A stretch of 61,050 nt of DNA from Micromonospora matsumotoense (lineage in GTDB: Bacteria; Actinomycetota; Actinomycetes; Mycobacteriales; Micromonosporaceae), in the NCBI RefSeq assembly GCF_900091525.1, contig NZ_FMCU01000028.1, positions 1-61,050 on the forward strand. The letters are read 5' to 3'. The translations under genes were made by a program, and so were the position numbers. This document shows positions 1 to 8,300 of the stretch, one piece after another (the first letter of the stretch is position 1; each line of letters starts with the position of its first letter). The notes under the pieces were generated by a model. That model did no database searches. It had not been told where the DNA came from and was given only the letters and a program-made list of their open reading frames with translations.

Positions 1-44
1 CTGGGCCTGACCCGTTTTGACGGACATCCGAGATCAGGAGCCCG

Positions 45-383
45 GTGGGCTCCGGGAGGATGTCCAGCATCATGGAGAGCATGGGTAAGAAGCGGCCCCG
101 GCCTCGCCGGTCGTTCACGGCGCAGTTCAAGGCCGAGATCGTTGAGCTGTGTCAGCGTGGGGACCGCACGATCAGGCAGGTCAGCGACGATTTCGACTTG
201 ACCGAGACCGCGGTGCGTGACTGGGTCAAGCAAGCCGAACTCGACACCGGTACCCGCTCCGACGGGCTGAGCAGCGACGAGAAGGCCGAACTCGCCCAAC
301 TGCGGCGGGAAAACCGCCGGTTGCGCGAGGACGTCGATATCTTGAAGCGGGCGACGGCTTTCTTCGCGAAGGAGACCCGGTGA
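45..383 (+). CDS. IS3-family transposase OrfA (helix-turn-helix subunit)
   Basis: This 112-residue protein has the usual OrfA layout: a basic N-terminus, a helix-turn-helix starting near FTAQFKAEIVEL, and a C-terminal leucine-zipper-like coiled coil (AELAQLRRENRRLREDVDIL). OrfA normally binds the IS ends and is fused to OrfB by -1 frameshifting to make the active transposase. Its stop overlaps the GTG of orfB by four bases. In-frame ATGs at 60, 72 and 81 make the exact start uncertain. A degraded relative lies at 39600-39802. Confidence 0.88.
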   Translation: MGSGRMSSIMESMGKKRPRPRRSFTAQFKAEIVELCQRGDRTIRQVSDDFDLTETAVRDWVKQAELDTGTRSDGLSSDEKAELAQLRRENRRLREDVDILKRATAFFAKETR

Positions 384-1276
384 ACGTGTACCCGTTCATC
401 GAGGCGGAGAAGGCCGGCAAGCACAACGTCACACGCGCGTGCGAGCTGATGAAGGTCTCCCGATCCGCCTACTACCAGCACGCCACCGGTCAGCAGTCGC
501 AGCGAGACCTGACCGACCAGGCGCTGACCGCGAAGATCATCGAGGTGCACGCGATGTCGAAGGGCACCTACGGAGCCCCCCGGGTGCACGCCGAACTGAC
601 CGACGCCGGGCTGCGGCACGGACGTAAACGCATCGCCCGGCTGATGCGCGACGTCGGCGTGCGCGGCAAGAGCCCGCGCCGGTGGCAGACGACCACCATC
701 ACCGACCCCGCGGCAGCCGATCGTGCGGACCTGATCGGTCGGGACTTCACCACCGACCCCGCCCGCATCGACACCCGCTGGTGCGGAGACATCACCTACA
801 TCAACACGTGGCAGGGCTGGCTGTATCTGGCCACTGTCATCGACCTGGCATCCCGTCGCGTCGTGGGCTGGGCCGTCGCCGATCACCTCAAAACCGACCT
901 GATCGATGCCGCCCTGAACGACGCGATCGTGCGGCGCCGCCCACCGTCTGGGCTGATCTTCCACTCCGACCGCGGCTGCCAGTACACCAGCGCCCAACAC
1001 GCCCGCCTCGCCGCCACCCACAGCATCCGCCTGTCCAACAGCCGTCGCGGGCAATGCTGGGACAACGCGGTAGCCGAGTCCTTCTTCGCTACGGTCAAGA
1101 CCGAACTGCTGCACCGGCAGCCGTGGCCCACACACACCGCCGCCCGCCAGGCCACATTCGAGTACATCGAAGGCTGGTACAACACCCGTCGCCGGCACTC
1201 CTCGCTGGGCTACCTCAGCCCAGCCGCCTACGAAGCCACCCGCCACACCATTCAACCGGTACACCAGGCCGCCTAG
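380..1276 (+). CDS. IS3-family transposase OrfB (DDE integrase)
   Basis: This 298-residue protein has an N-terminal HTH_21-like region followed by an rve integrase core. The DDE triad is readable: Asp in WCGDITYI, Asp in FHSDRGCQY and Glu in DNAVAESFFATVKTE. The C-terminus has the family hallmark YNTRRRHSSLGYLSPAAYE. It starts with GTG overlapping the orfA stop, the usual IS3 arrangement in which a fusion product catalyses cut-and-paste via a circular intermediate. No internal damage is seen. Confidence 0.93.
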   Translation: MNVYPFIEAEKAGKHNVTRACELMKVSRSAYYQHATGQQSQRDLTDQALTAKIIEVHAMSKGTYGAPRVHAELTDAGLRHGRKRIARLMRDVGVRGKSPRRWQTTTITDPAAADRADLIGRDFTTDPARIDTRWCGDITYINTWQGWLYLATVIDLASRRVVGWAVADHLKTDLIDAALNDAIVRRRPPSGLIFHSDRGCQYTSAQHARLAATHSIRLSNSRRGQCWDNAVAESFFATVKTELLHRQPWPTHTAARQATFEYIEGWYNTRRRHSSLGYLSPAAYEATRHTIQPVHQAA

Positions 1277-1323
1277 ATAAGATCACCACATCGACCCCGT
1301 CCGTCGAAACGGGTCAAGCCCAG

Positions 1324-2063
1324 AACAGAAACGAACCCCGATCTACCTCCCCCGCCCCCACGACCACACCCGCGCATTGTGGCGAGGACTCCAGACCCTG
1401 CTGCCGCCCCCGCCACCGCGCGGCGGCGACGCAGCGGAGCGGCTGTCACCGATGGTCATCCAGTGGCTGGCGCGGCTGACCGTCACCGGCGTCATCAGTC
1501 ACCACATGCAGGTCCGGCCCCGCGCGGTCAGTGTCGCCTACGGATCGAAGCAGTCGGTCATCGACGAGGTGTTCAGCGACGCACTGGCTATGAACGTGCT
1601 GCTGCTGGTCGAACACTCCGCGCTGCGCGCGACGGTCATCGACGCCAGTGCCGACGCCGAGGCCGCAGTCCAGGTGCTGCGCCGCCTCGCCACCAATCTG
1701 GTACGCGCTGCCGGCGGGCGCGACACCGACAGTGGTGAGGCCGAGCGTGCGGCGGAGCGCGCCTATGCCGTACTCGACCGCGCCTTCCGTGACTGGCTGG
1801 CGACGCTCGGCCCGGACAGTGATCCCGTAGCCGAGCGGGCTTGGTGGCAGCGCCAGGTGTGGCGGGCGGTGGACCGACTCGGCCGCGAGTTGGTCACCGC
1901 CGCCGGCCCAGCAGCCTGGGTCGGCCGGCCCGGCGTCGACCGCGCCGGCAAGTCGGTGCACTACTCAAGTTCGCAGGCCGAGGCATGGTTCCGCACCGGC
2001 CTGGCCAGGGCGCTGCCCATGGTGGCCGAACGCACGCAGCAGCGGCAGGAGGAGACGGTATGA
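1324..2063 (+). pseudogene. casA: casA (cse1), 3' remnant behind the IS3 insertion
   Basis: The frame is open from directly after the IS3 right end. It reads through a PHDHTRALWRGLQTLL stretch typical of the Cse1/CasA C-terminal region and a following helical part, then stops at 2063. Cse1 is the large subunit of type I-E Cascade; it recognises the PAM and recruits Cas3. The usual protein is about 500-560 residues, so only the last half or less is here. The rest may lie left of the window. The stop overlaps the casB ATG (ATGA at 2060). Calling it inactivated is an inference that assumes no functional second copy elsewhere. Confidence 0.8.
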
Positions 2064-2737
2064 CTGTGGTCGACCTGGAGCAGGCGGGTACCCCGAGACG
2101 TAAGCCGTGGGTGCGCTCCTGCGGCGAACTGGGCAAGCACGTCTCCCGGACGGTGGGCGTCCTACAGTCACGGCTGCTGCGCGACGCGCCCGACCCAGAG
2201 GCGGTGAGCACGCTGGCCCGACTCCGCCGCGGCATCGGCCGGGTGCCCGGCTTCGACTACACCCTGGAGCGGTACCTCCAGGTTCCCCCGCACCTGTTGG
2301 GCCACCGGCCCGCCGACGATGCCGAGGCGGCCGACGCCGAGTACGCCGCCCACGACGCGGTCACCCTGTACGCGCTGCACCAACAGTCGCGCCGGGAACG
2401 CATGCACAGCCCCGGACACGGCCTCGGCCAGGCCCTCGCCGCACTCGTCCGCGCCTCCAGGTCACCGGAAGGGGTGCGGCGTCGCTTCGCCGCACTGGGC
2501 ACCGCCAGCTCCTACCCCGAAAGCGTCTACCACCTCCGCAGCCTGATCGTGATGCTGCGGGAGCACCAGATTCCGCTCGACTACGGCCTGCTCGCCGACG
2601 ACCTGCAGACCCTGCGCCAACCGGCTCTCCGGCCCCGGGTGCAGGCCGTGTGGGGCCGGGAGTTCTTCCGCAGCAACCCGAACGATGCCACCGACACCGA
2701 CGGTGTCACCCCCGACCCTGAGGAGAACGCGTCATGA
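2060..2737 (+). CDS. casB: Type I-E Cascade small subunit Cse2/CasB
   Basis: The gene encodes 225 residues starting MTVVDLEQ; the ATG overlaps the casA stop. The helical pattern LSTLARLRRGIGR-like segment (here VSTLARLRRGIGRVPGF) near residues 50-68 and the position between casA and casC fit the Cse2 family, which forms the belly of Cascade and stabilises the R-loop. A longer open frame upstream (from 1841) is antisense-like noise over casA. The length is at the upper end for Cse2 (typically 160-230). The gene itself looks intact. Confidence 0.82.
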   Translation: MTVVDLEQAGTPRRKPWVRSCGELGKHVSRTVGVLQSRLLRDAPDPEAVSTLARLRRGIGRVPGFDYTLERYLQVPPHLLGHRPADDAEAADAEYAAHDAVTLYALHQQSRRERMHSPGHGLGQALAALVRASRSPEGVRRRFAALGTASSYPESVYHLRSLIVMLREHQIPLDYGLLADDLQTLRQPALRPRVQAVWGREFFRSNPNDATDTDGVTPDPEENAS

Positions 2738-3866
2738 GCCGCACCATCATCGACGTCTACGTGCTGCAGTCCGTACCGCCGAGCAACCTCAACCGGGACG
2801 ACACCGGCTCGCCGAAGACCGCCATCTACGGCGGTGTCCGCCGTGCCCGGGTATCCAGCCAGGCATGGAAGCGGGCCGTCCGGTTGGCCTTCCCCACCCT
2901 GGTCGACCGTTCCCAGCTCGGGGAGCGCACCAAGCGGGTGGGCGAATCCCTCGCGGCCCGACTCAAAACCCTCGACCCGAGCCTGTCCGACGAAGCGGCC
3001 TCCGTCCTGGCAGCCGACGCCTTCGCCGCATCCGGCCTCGCCAAGGCGGAGAAGCGGAGAAGAAGAAGGGCGACGTCAAGGACGTCGAATCCGGTTACCT
3101 GCTGTTCCTCAGCCGCCGACAACTGGACAACATCGCCGCTGCCACCCTGGAAGCCCACCGCGCCGGTGAAGCCCTGGACAAAAGCCGGTTCAAGGCGCTG
3201 GCCAACACCGACCACTCGATCGACATCGCCCTGTTCGGGCGGATGGTCGCCGACATGGCCGACATCAACGTCGACGCCGCCTGCCAGGTCGCGCACGCCA
3301 TCAGCGTGCACGCCGTCGACAACGAGTTCGACTACTTCACCGCCGTCGACGACCGCAAGGCCGACGCCAGCGAGACCGGCGCGGGCATGATCGGCACGGT
3401 CGAGTTCAACTCGTCCACCCTGTACCGCTACGCCACCCTCGACGTGGACGCCCTGCACCGCACCCTGGGCGATGGAGACGCCACCCGGGCCGCCGTCGAG
3501 GCGTTCCTCACGGCCTTCGTCCGTAGCATGCCGACCGGCAAGCAGAACACCTTCGCCCACCGCACCCTGCCCGACGCGGTGCTGGTGCGGATGCGCGACT
3601 CCCAGCCGATCAACCTGGTCGGCGCGTTCGAGACGCCCGTCCGCGAGACCCACACCGCCGGCCGGGTGGAACTGGCCGCCGCTGCCCTGGCGAAGCACAC
3701 CGTCGCGGTCGAGAACGCCTTCGGCGAGCGGCCGACCGCCAGCTGGGTCACCCAGGTCGGCGAGAAGACCGCCGTGCTGGCCGGCCTCGGTAAGGCGGTC
3801 AGCCTCGGCGAACTGGTCAACGGCGTGGGAGAGCACGTCGCCCTGGCCCTCGGGCAGCCCGCATGA
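2734..3866 (+). pseudogene. casC: casC (cse4/cas7) with a one-base deletion
   Basis: The first 107 or so codons, starting MSRTIIDVYVLQSVPPSNLN, are classic Cas7e N-terminus (backbone subunit that binds crRNA), including the RVSSQAWKRAVR segment. The remainder, from about 3055 to the stop at 3866, continues in the -1 frame with DVESGYLLFLSRRQLDNIAA, AISVHAVDNEFDYFTAVDD and the C-terminal part. Inserting one G at 3054/3055 restores an uninterrupted AEKAEKKKGDVKD. The product is therefore split unless this is a sequencing error or recoding. It overlaps casB (ATGA) and casD (ATGA). Confidence 0.85.
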
Positions 3867-4564
3867 GCGTGCTGGTGCTCAGGCTCGCCGGACCGCTGCA
3901 GTCGTGGGGCTCGTCCAGCCGTTTCGCCCGGCGCGGCACCGAGATCGCACCCACCAAGAGTGGCGTGATCGGCCTCCTCGCCGCCGCCAGAGGCATCCGC
4001 CGCACCGAACCGCTCACCGAACTGCTCGGCCTGGAGTTCGGGGTACGCCTGGACCAACCCGGACAGCTCCTGCGGGACTTCCAGACCGCCCACTCCCTCG
4101 ACGGACGCACCAGCGCACCACTGACCTACCGCTACTACCTGACCGACGCCGCCTTCCTCGTCGTCCTCAGCGGCGAACGGGAGCTGCTGCACGGCCTGGC
4201 CGAAGCCCTGAGCCGCCCACAGTTCCCCCTCTACCTCGGGCGTCGCTCCTGCCCACCCGCCGGCCCGATCAACCTCGGCGTCCACGACCTGACCCTCGAC
4301 GGCGCACTGACGACATGGCCCTGGCTCGCCGCGGACTGGTACCGCCGCAAAGCGGCCAGCACCATCCGGTTGGAGATCATCCGGGATGCGCGGCCGGACG
4401 AACCGGTCACCGAGACCGTGCCCGACGAACCGGTCAGCTTCGACCCCGCCCACCGGCAACACACCTGGCGCTCGGTGCTACGCCGACACGTGGACGTCAC
4501 CAACGACCTCGCGGAACGGGCCCACATCACCGACCACGACCCGATGAGCCTGCTGGGAGGCTGA
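3863..4564 (+). CDS. casD: Type I-E Cascade subunit Cas5e/CasD
   Basis: This 233-residue RAMP protein starts MSVLVLRLAGPLQSWGSSSR, the near-diagnostic Cas5e N-terminus (the PLQSWG motif follows the first beta strand). It caps the 5' handle of the crRNA in Cascade. Later blocks TKSGVIGLLAAARG and LYLGRRSCPPAGPI also match the family. The ATG overlaps the casC stop by four bases and casE starts two bases after its stop, so all five cas genes form one transcription unit. No disruption is visible. Confidence 0.93.
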   Translation: MSVLVLRLAGPLQSWGSSSRFARRGTEIAPTKSGVIGLLAAARGIRRTEPLTELLGLEFGVRLDQPGQLLRDFQTAHSLDGRTSAPLTYRYYLTDAAFLVVLSGERELLHGLAEALSRPQFPLYLGRRSCPPAGPINLGVHDLTLDGALTTWPWLAADWYRRKAASTIRLEIIRDARPDEPVTETVPDEPVSFDPAHRQHTWRSVLRRHVDVTNDLAERAHITDHDPMSLLGG

Positions 4565-4566
4565 CC

Positions 4567-5232
4567 ATGTACCTCACCCGGTTCCGAATCAACGTCGCCC
4601 GCCGGGGAGCGCGAAAGCTACTCTCCTCACCCCACGCCATGCACGGGGCTGTCCGGGCAGCCTTCGCCGCACCCGAAGACCACGAGCACGCCGGCAGCCG
4701 CACCCTGTGGCGACTCGACACCCCGGCCACCGCGACTGTGCACCTCTACATCGTCAGCCCCGGCCGACCCGACCTCACCCACCTCGTGGAACAGGCCGGC
4801 TGGCCCACCACTGAAGCCTGGGTGACCCGTGACTACGACGGACTGCTCCAGTCCCTCCGCCCCGGCCAGCAGTGGGCATTCCGACTCACCGCCAACCCGA
4901 CGCACAGCGGCCGGAAGACCGCCGACGCGAAGGAGACCCAACGCTTCGGCTACCTGCGGGAAGAGGAACAGATCGGCTGGCTGACCAGCCGCGCCGACCG
5001 CCACGGCTTCGCCATCGCACCGCAACACGACGGCCTACCCAACCTACGGCTGCACCGCCGCCAGGCCCAGACCTTCAAACGGGGCATGGGAACGGTCACG
5101 CTCACCACGGTGACGTACGACGGCATCCTCCAGGTCACCGACACCGACGCCATCCGCCGCGCCATGACCAGCGGAATCGGGCATGCCAAGGCGTACGGCT
5201 GCGGCCTGCTCACCCTCGCCTCGATCACCTGA
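4567..5232 (+). CDS. casE: Type I-E crRNA endoribonuclease Cas6e/CasE
   Basis: This 221-residue protein begins MYLTRFRINVARRGARKLL. His26 in HAMHGAVRAAF occupies the position of the catalytic histidine of Cas6e. The C-terminal glycine-rich loop GIGHAKAYGCGLLTLA is the family signature for binding the repeat stem. It cleaves pre-crRNA in the repeat. A longer frame running back to 3472 is only read-through over casC/casD; this ATG follows the casD stop by two bases. It is the last cas gene here: no cas1, cas2 or repeat array follows it. Confidence 0.92.
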   Translation: MYLTRFRINVARRGARKLLSSPHAMHGAVRAAFAAPEDHEHAGSRTLWRLDTPATATVHLYIVSPGRPDLTHLVEQAGWPTTEAWVTRDYDGLLQSLRPGQQWAFRLTANPTHSGRKTADAKETQRFGYLREEEQIGWLTSRADRHGFAIAPQHDGLPNLRLHRRQAQTFKRGMGTVTLTTVTYDGILQVTDTDAIRRAMTSGIGHAKAYGCGLLTLASIT

Positions 5233-5445
5233 CCACCACCCGGCCGAGGGTCGACCGGGAACGCCCGTCACCACACGTGTATGAGGGTGACCGGCTGTCA
5301 CGAGCAGGAGCGTAGGCCGCGTGGCGGCCGTGCCGAGTAGCACCGCCGACCTGACCCGGCTCTTCTGCAGAAGCCCTCGGAGCACGAACACCCCTACCAA
5401 CAGGGTGCAGAGAAACACCGGCGCAGTACCGGCACCGAGGAACAT
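5044..5445 (-). CDS. Possible small membrane protein, 3' end antisense to casE
   Basis: The only reason to consider this frame is a strong ribosome site, AAGGAGG five bases ahead of ATG at 5445, and a plausible N-terminal membrane segment MFLGAGTAPVFLCTLLVGVF. The frame then runs without obvious protein character into the antisense strand of casE. It may be the 5' part of a gene whose 3' end was lost when the cas block and the degraded lanthipeptide block were joined. No family is recognised. Confidence 0.2.
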   Translation of the reverse strand: MFLGAGTAPVFLCTLLVGVFVLRGLLQKSRVRSAVLLGTAATRPTLLLVTAGHPHTRVVTGVPGRPSAGWWSGDRGEGEQAAAVRLGMPDSAGHGAADGVGVGDLEDAVVRHRGERDRSHAPFEGLGLAAVQP

Positions 5446-6012
5446 CATCTCCTCCTTCGGCGAACAGCCGTACGACGGCCCCCGCAACCCCGACTGCCGG
5501 TCCACGACGGCAACGCGTAGGCGAGGACGCCGCGGCTGTCACCGCAGAACAGTTCGTGCACGATGGCGGTGGCGGACAGCCCGCCGAACGCGGCCGTCTC
5601 GGGCTCGTAGATGCCCGCTTCCCAGCCCGCGATCACTCCGGCGGCGGCGAGGTCGTCGAGGAGCGCACCGGCTGCGCCGTGGTCGGTGGTGCGGATCCTG
5701 ATCCGCCAGCTCGGGTGTTTGCGTAGGAACCACCAGGATGCTCGGTTATCACCGAGCCGGTCGAGCTGTGGGCCGATCCGTGTCCGGAAGACGGCCTCTG
5801 CGGTGGCCCAGTCGATTGGCCGGATGCGCGCCTGGAACCAGGCGTTGTCGTGGCGGATCTCCAGCGGCGATGCCCCGGCCCGGTTACGTCTGGACGACAG
5901 TGTCGAGTTCGTCCGGGGTGATACCGGCGGCTGCGGCTGCCGTCTCCAGCGTGGCCCCGGCGAAGACGGCGATCGCGGCGGGCGCTCCATTGGTCAGACG
6001 TTCGGCAGACAT
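5445..6012 (-). pseudogene. Degraded SpaB_C-type (thiopeptide-type bacteriocin biosynthesis) gene
   Basis: The gene starts at ATG 6012 with a small helical N-domain (ending ITPDELDTVVQT) and hits a stop near 5884. The conserved continuation (WFQARIRPIDWATAEAVFRT, SWWFLRKHPSWRIRIRTT, GWEAGIYEPETAAFGG, HELFCGDSRGVLAY) is in another frame. It then ends early at about 5500, roughly halfway through the normal length. It is homologous to the intact gene at 45638-46456 (YEPETHAFGG block). The family performs glutamate elimination or related chemistry in RiPP maturation. A frameshift plus truncation make it non-functional. Confidence 0.75.
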
Positions 6013-7155
6013 GTGTCCCACTTGGTTCGGGGTGGCGCGGTGGTGCGGGCCGTTCCCATTGCGAGGAGGTGGCCGGTGCGACCGGTCAGGAAGCCGTCGT
6101 CCGGGTCGGGTTCGTGGCGGGTGAGGCGTTCGGTGAGGGCGGGCAGCCGCGCTGCGATGTCCGGGGTCGTCGCGTCGGCGGCGGCCCGGAGCGCGGTGTG
6201 GTGAAGGCCGGCCAGACCGTGGCAGATCCCGGGTTTGGTGAGCCGGTCGAGTTGATGGTCGTTCAGGTAGGCCGGCGAGTACGGCCTCGGCGTCGGTCTG
6301 CCGGCCGGCGTGGTTCGTGGCGATGGCGGCGAGTTGGAGGGCGCGGGCGATCCCGGGCGCGCCGTAGCACCATGAGGGCCTGCCCAGCCCGGCCTGGGTG
6401 GGACGGCCGGTGCGGAGTTGGTCGCGGGTGAGCCACTGGGGCCACCACGATCCCTCGGCGGCGTCGTCCTGCCGCCAGCGGTCGAACCAGGCGTACAGGC
6501 GCTCGATCGCATCCGTCTGGCCGCTGACCTGGTGGCCCGTCCTGCCGGCGAGGGCGAGCAGGCCAGCTGCGCCGTGGGCCATCCCGAGGTTGGCGTGGCC
6601 ACCGGGGGTGGGCAGGGTCGGGTCGGGGTCGTGGTCGACCCACCAGCCGGGTAATCGCTGTCCGTCGTGGGTGCAGGGTCGGGTCAGTCGCGTGATGTAC
6701 GTCAGAAGGTAGCCGAGTTCGTCGGCGTCGGGCAGGTGGCGGAGCAGCAGGGCTCCGGTGCCGACGAGGCCGTAGAAGATGTCGTACTCGGCGAACGTGC
6801 CGGGCTGGCCACGTCGGAGGCGGTCGTCCGCTACGGTCAGCCGCTGGCGGACGAGCCGCCGCACGTGACGGGTGAGGCTCTGGCGCGCTGCGGCGTAACG
6901 GTCGCGGTCGTCGGCGGTCGCCGCGTTGAGCAGGAAAGGGACAGCGGGTGCGCCGTGGTACAGGCCGATGTGCCTTCCGGCGTCGATGGGGCTGCTCGTG
7001 GCTCGGGCGACGAGGTGGTGTGCGGTGGTCCAGTCCCCCGCACCGTTCAGGGCACGTTCGATGGCCAGGATCGGGGGGCCGACGGCGCCGGTCGCGAGGG
7101 ACTGTCGGCCCGCTCCGTTCGCGTCGGTGCCGGTGGGCCCGGCGGTGGCCGCCAT
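5994..7155 (-). pseudogene. Degraded lanthionine synthetase LanC
   Basis: This open frame runs from ATG 7155 and carries the LanC landmarks HIGLYHGAPAVPFLL, GHANLGMAHGAAGLL and the zinc-site block RPSWCYGAPGIARAL. A frameshift near 6262-6275 moves the rest into the next frame, where the second zinc block GICHGLAGLHH and the C-terminal end (KWDTCLPNV, stop at 5994) are found. LanC proteins form thioether rings on dehydrated precursor peptides. The copy parallels the intact gene at 46471-47694 and keeps the same gene order, so the whole 5445-7310 block is a decayed sibling operon. Confidence 0.8.
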
Positions 7156-7310
7156 CGCGGGCCTGCCTGTGCCAGGCAGCGCATCGCCGCTGCTCGCGCG
7201 ACGTGATTGGTCCTGCGCTCGAAGTCGGGATCGACGCCGACCGCGCGCATGTGGTGCTCGTGCAGCAGGGTCCGCAGCGCCGACGCGGACACTTCCCGAC
7301 CGAGCAGGCC
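7153..7310 (-). pseudogene. C-terminal scrap of a LanB dehydratase
   Basis: The stretch reads LRTLLHEHHMRAVGVDPDFE followed by RRTNHVARAAAMRCL. It matches the last ~40 residues of the intact LanB at 47691-50702 (LLHLHHVRVIGLDLDSE, then LHLARAAAL). It sits directly ahead of the LanC relic, exactly where lanB ends in the intact cluster. Everything upstream of the LanB tail has been lost; sequence beyond 7310 is unrelated. Confidence 0.65.
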
Positions 7311-7562
7311 GCGTGAAAGTCCTTTACCTCGTCGTCCAACGGAAACGCAAGGGCAGCAGCATCACCGGCCGGGTCTCCGGTTGGGCCAAAGCCCTCAACG
7401 CCCTGGTCCTCGCCTACGGCGAACGAATCACTATCTAAACATCTCAATCACACCCAACGGTCAAAAACGGAAAAAGCCACACTTCCTCGCCTGTCGCCAC
7501 GGTGCTTTCCTGGCAAGTCGGCACCAAACCGGCGACAGACAGCGCCCCCTCAATGGCCGCTG
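7311..7562. other. Gap with no convincing gene
   Basis: A 42-codon plus-strand frame (7313-7438, ending NALVLAYGERITI) could be the tail of a lost gene or transposase, but I cannot assign it. The rest shows no repeat, hairpin or promoter that I can support. The left edge is where homology to the lanthipeptide operon stops. Confidence 0.3.
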
Positions 7563-8138
7563 TCAAAGGTCCGCAGACTTACCCCCGAGCGGGCGGCGGG
7601 ACAGCCGGAACAGGCCTTGCGGCCGGGGCGGCTGGGCAGATCGTGAGTGCGTCGCCGACAGCAGTATCGCCGCGGCGAGGAACGTCACCACCTTGCCGAT
7701 GGCCAACGCGAGTGAGGTGGTGGAAAGCCAGCTCGGGATTAGCTCGACGAAGGCCATGTATCTGTAGCGGCCGGAGCCGCCAGGATCCGCGTAGAGGAAG
7801 GCGCCGGTGAACCACCCCGGCGTGATGCAGGCGGTGCCTAGCACGATCGAGAACAGCGCCCAGACGGCGGTCACGACCGTTGACCCGGCGCGCGAGCCTG
7901 CGAGGTAGCACCACACGCCAAAGACGATCATGAGCAGACTCACGATGACGGTGATGACCACAGCGAACGTCATCGGCCCCGTGGGAGGACTACCGGTCAT
8001 GCGATCGAACTGCTCGTTGATTGATCCGATCACAGTAGCGGCGACCACCGCCCCAGCAATTCCCATAGCCGCGCTGAGCAAGGCGAGCATACTTGCCCAC
8101 ACCTGGCCTCGGGAGCGGCCCCCCCTGCAATTCACCAA
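7563..8138 (-). CDS. Four-helix integral membrane protein, N-terminus probably replaced
   Basis: The 191-residue frame has four clear membrane segments, around MLALLSAAMGIAGAVVAATV, FAVVITVIVSLLMIVFGVW, VVTAVWALFSIVLGTA and LALAIGKVVTFLAAAILLS, followed by a short basic tail. No domain is recognised. Its apparent ATG at 8138 lies inside a 52-bp sequence that is an exact copy of the end of the gene at 25488-26747. The first residues are therefore probably not original and the true start was lost or lies at an internal codon such as ATG 8090. Function is unknown. Confidence 0.5.
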   Translation of the reverse strand: MVNCRGGRSRGQVWASMLALLSAAMGIAGAVVAATVIGSINEQFDRMTGSPPTGPMTFAVVITVIVSLLMIVFGVWCYLAGSRAGSTVVTAVWALFSIVLGTACITPGWFTGAFLYADPGGSGRYRYMAFVELIPSWLSTTSLALAIGKVVTFLAAAILLSATHSRSAQPPRPQGLFRLSRRPLGGKSADL

Positions 8139-8174
8139 GAAGTTCCTCCTCGAAGCTCAGCCAGGCAGCTGACG
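8123..8174 (+). repeat. 52-bp exact direct repeat, copy 1
   Basis: This stretch is identical over 52 bases to 26698-26749, where it encodes the last residues and stop (FTKKFLLEAQPGS) of a Cys/His-repeat protein. Here there is no such gene, so it is a detached gene end. The copies are in the same orientation and bracket 18.6 kb that includes a tyrosine recombinase. It could be an attachment-site core or a recombination scar. Confidence 0.8.
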
Positions 8175-8300
8175 GGTAGGTGAGTCGTAGGCCAGTGGGG
8201 AGCGGTTGTGGCATCTGGTCCACCGACGTTGTGGCTGGCGATCGACGTGTCAACGTGTAGCCATCAAGCTGAAACCGACCCGCTTGCGGCCCGGCGAGTC

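Larger units (their letters stand above)
1..1323 (+). mobile_element. Complete IS3-family insertion sequence inserted in casA
   Basis: The element carries orfA and orfB and is bounded by 25-bp imperfect inverted repeats at 1-25 and 1299-1323, which match at 23 of 25 positions by eye. The left repeat starts on the first base of the window, so the left target duplication cannot be checked. Immediately right of the right repeat an open casA frame resumes without its 5' part, so the element splits or truncates casA. Both transposase frames are open and the ends look intact, so this is probably a recent and possibly active insertion. Confidence 0.9.

Noticed and set aside
152..1264. 370-codon minus-strand frame opposite the IS3 genes
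   Set aside because: It is the antisense shadow of the IS3 orfA/orfB genes, whose domains and catalytic residues are clear on the plus strand.
3040..3070. Programmed -1 frameshifting as the explanation of the casC split
   Set aside because: Adding a single G gives a natural AEKAEKKKGD repeat and a continuous family match; there is no canonical slippery heptamer followed by a stem, and Cas7e is not known to use recoding.
2826..3836. 336-codon minus-strand frame opposite casC
   Set aside because: Val/Gly/Asp-rich antisense composition and no domain; casC is clearly coded on the plus strand despite its frameshift.
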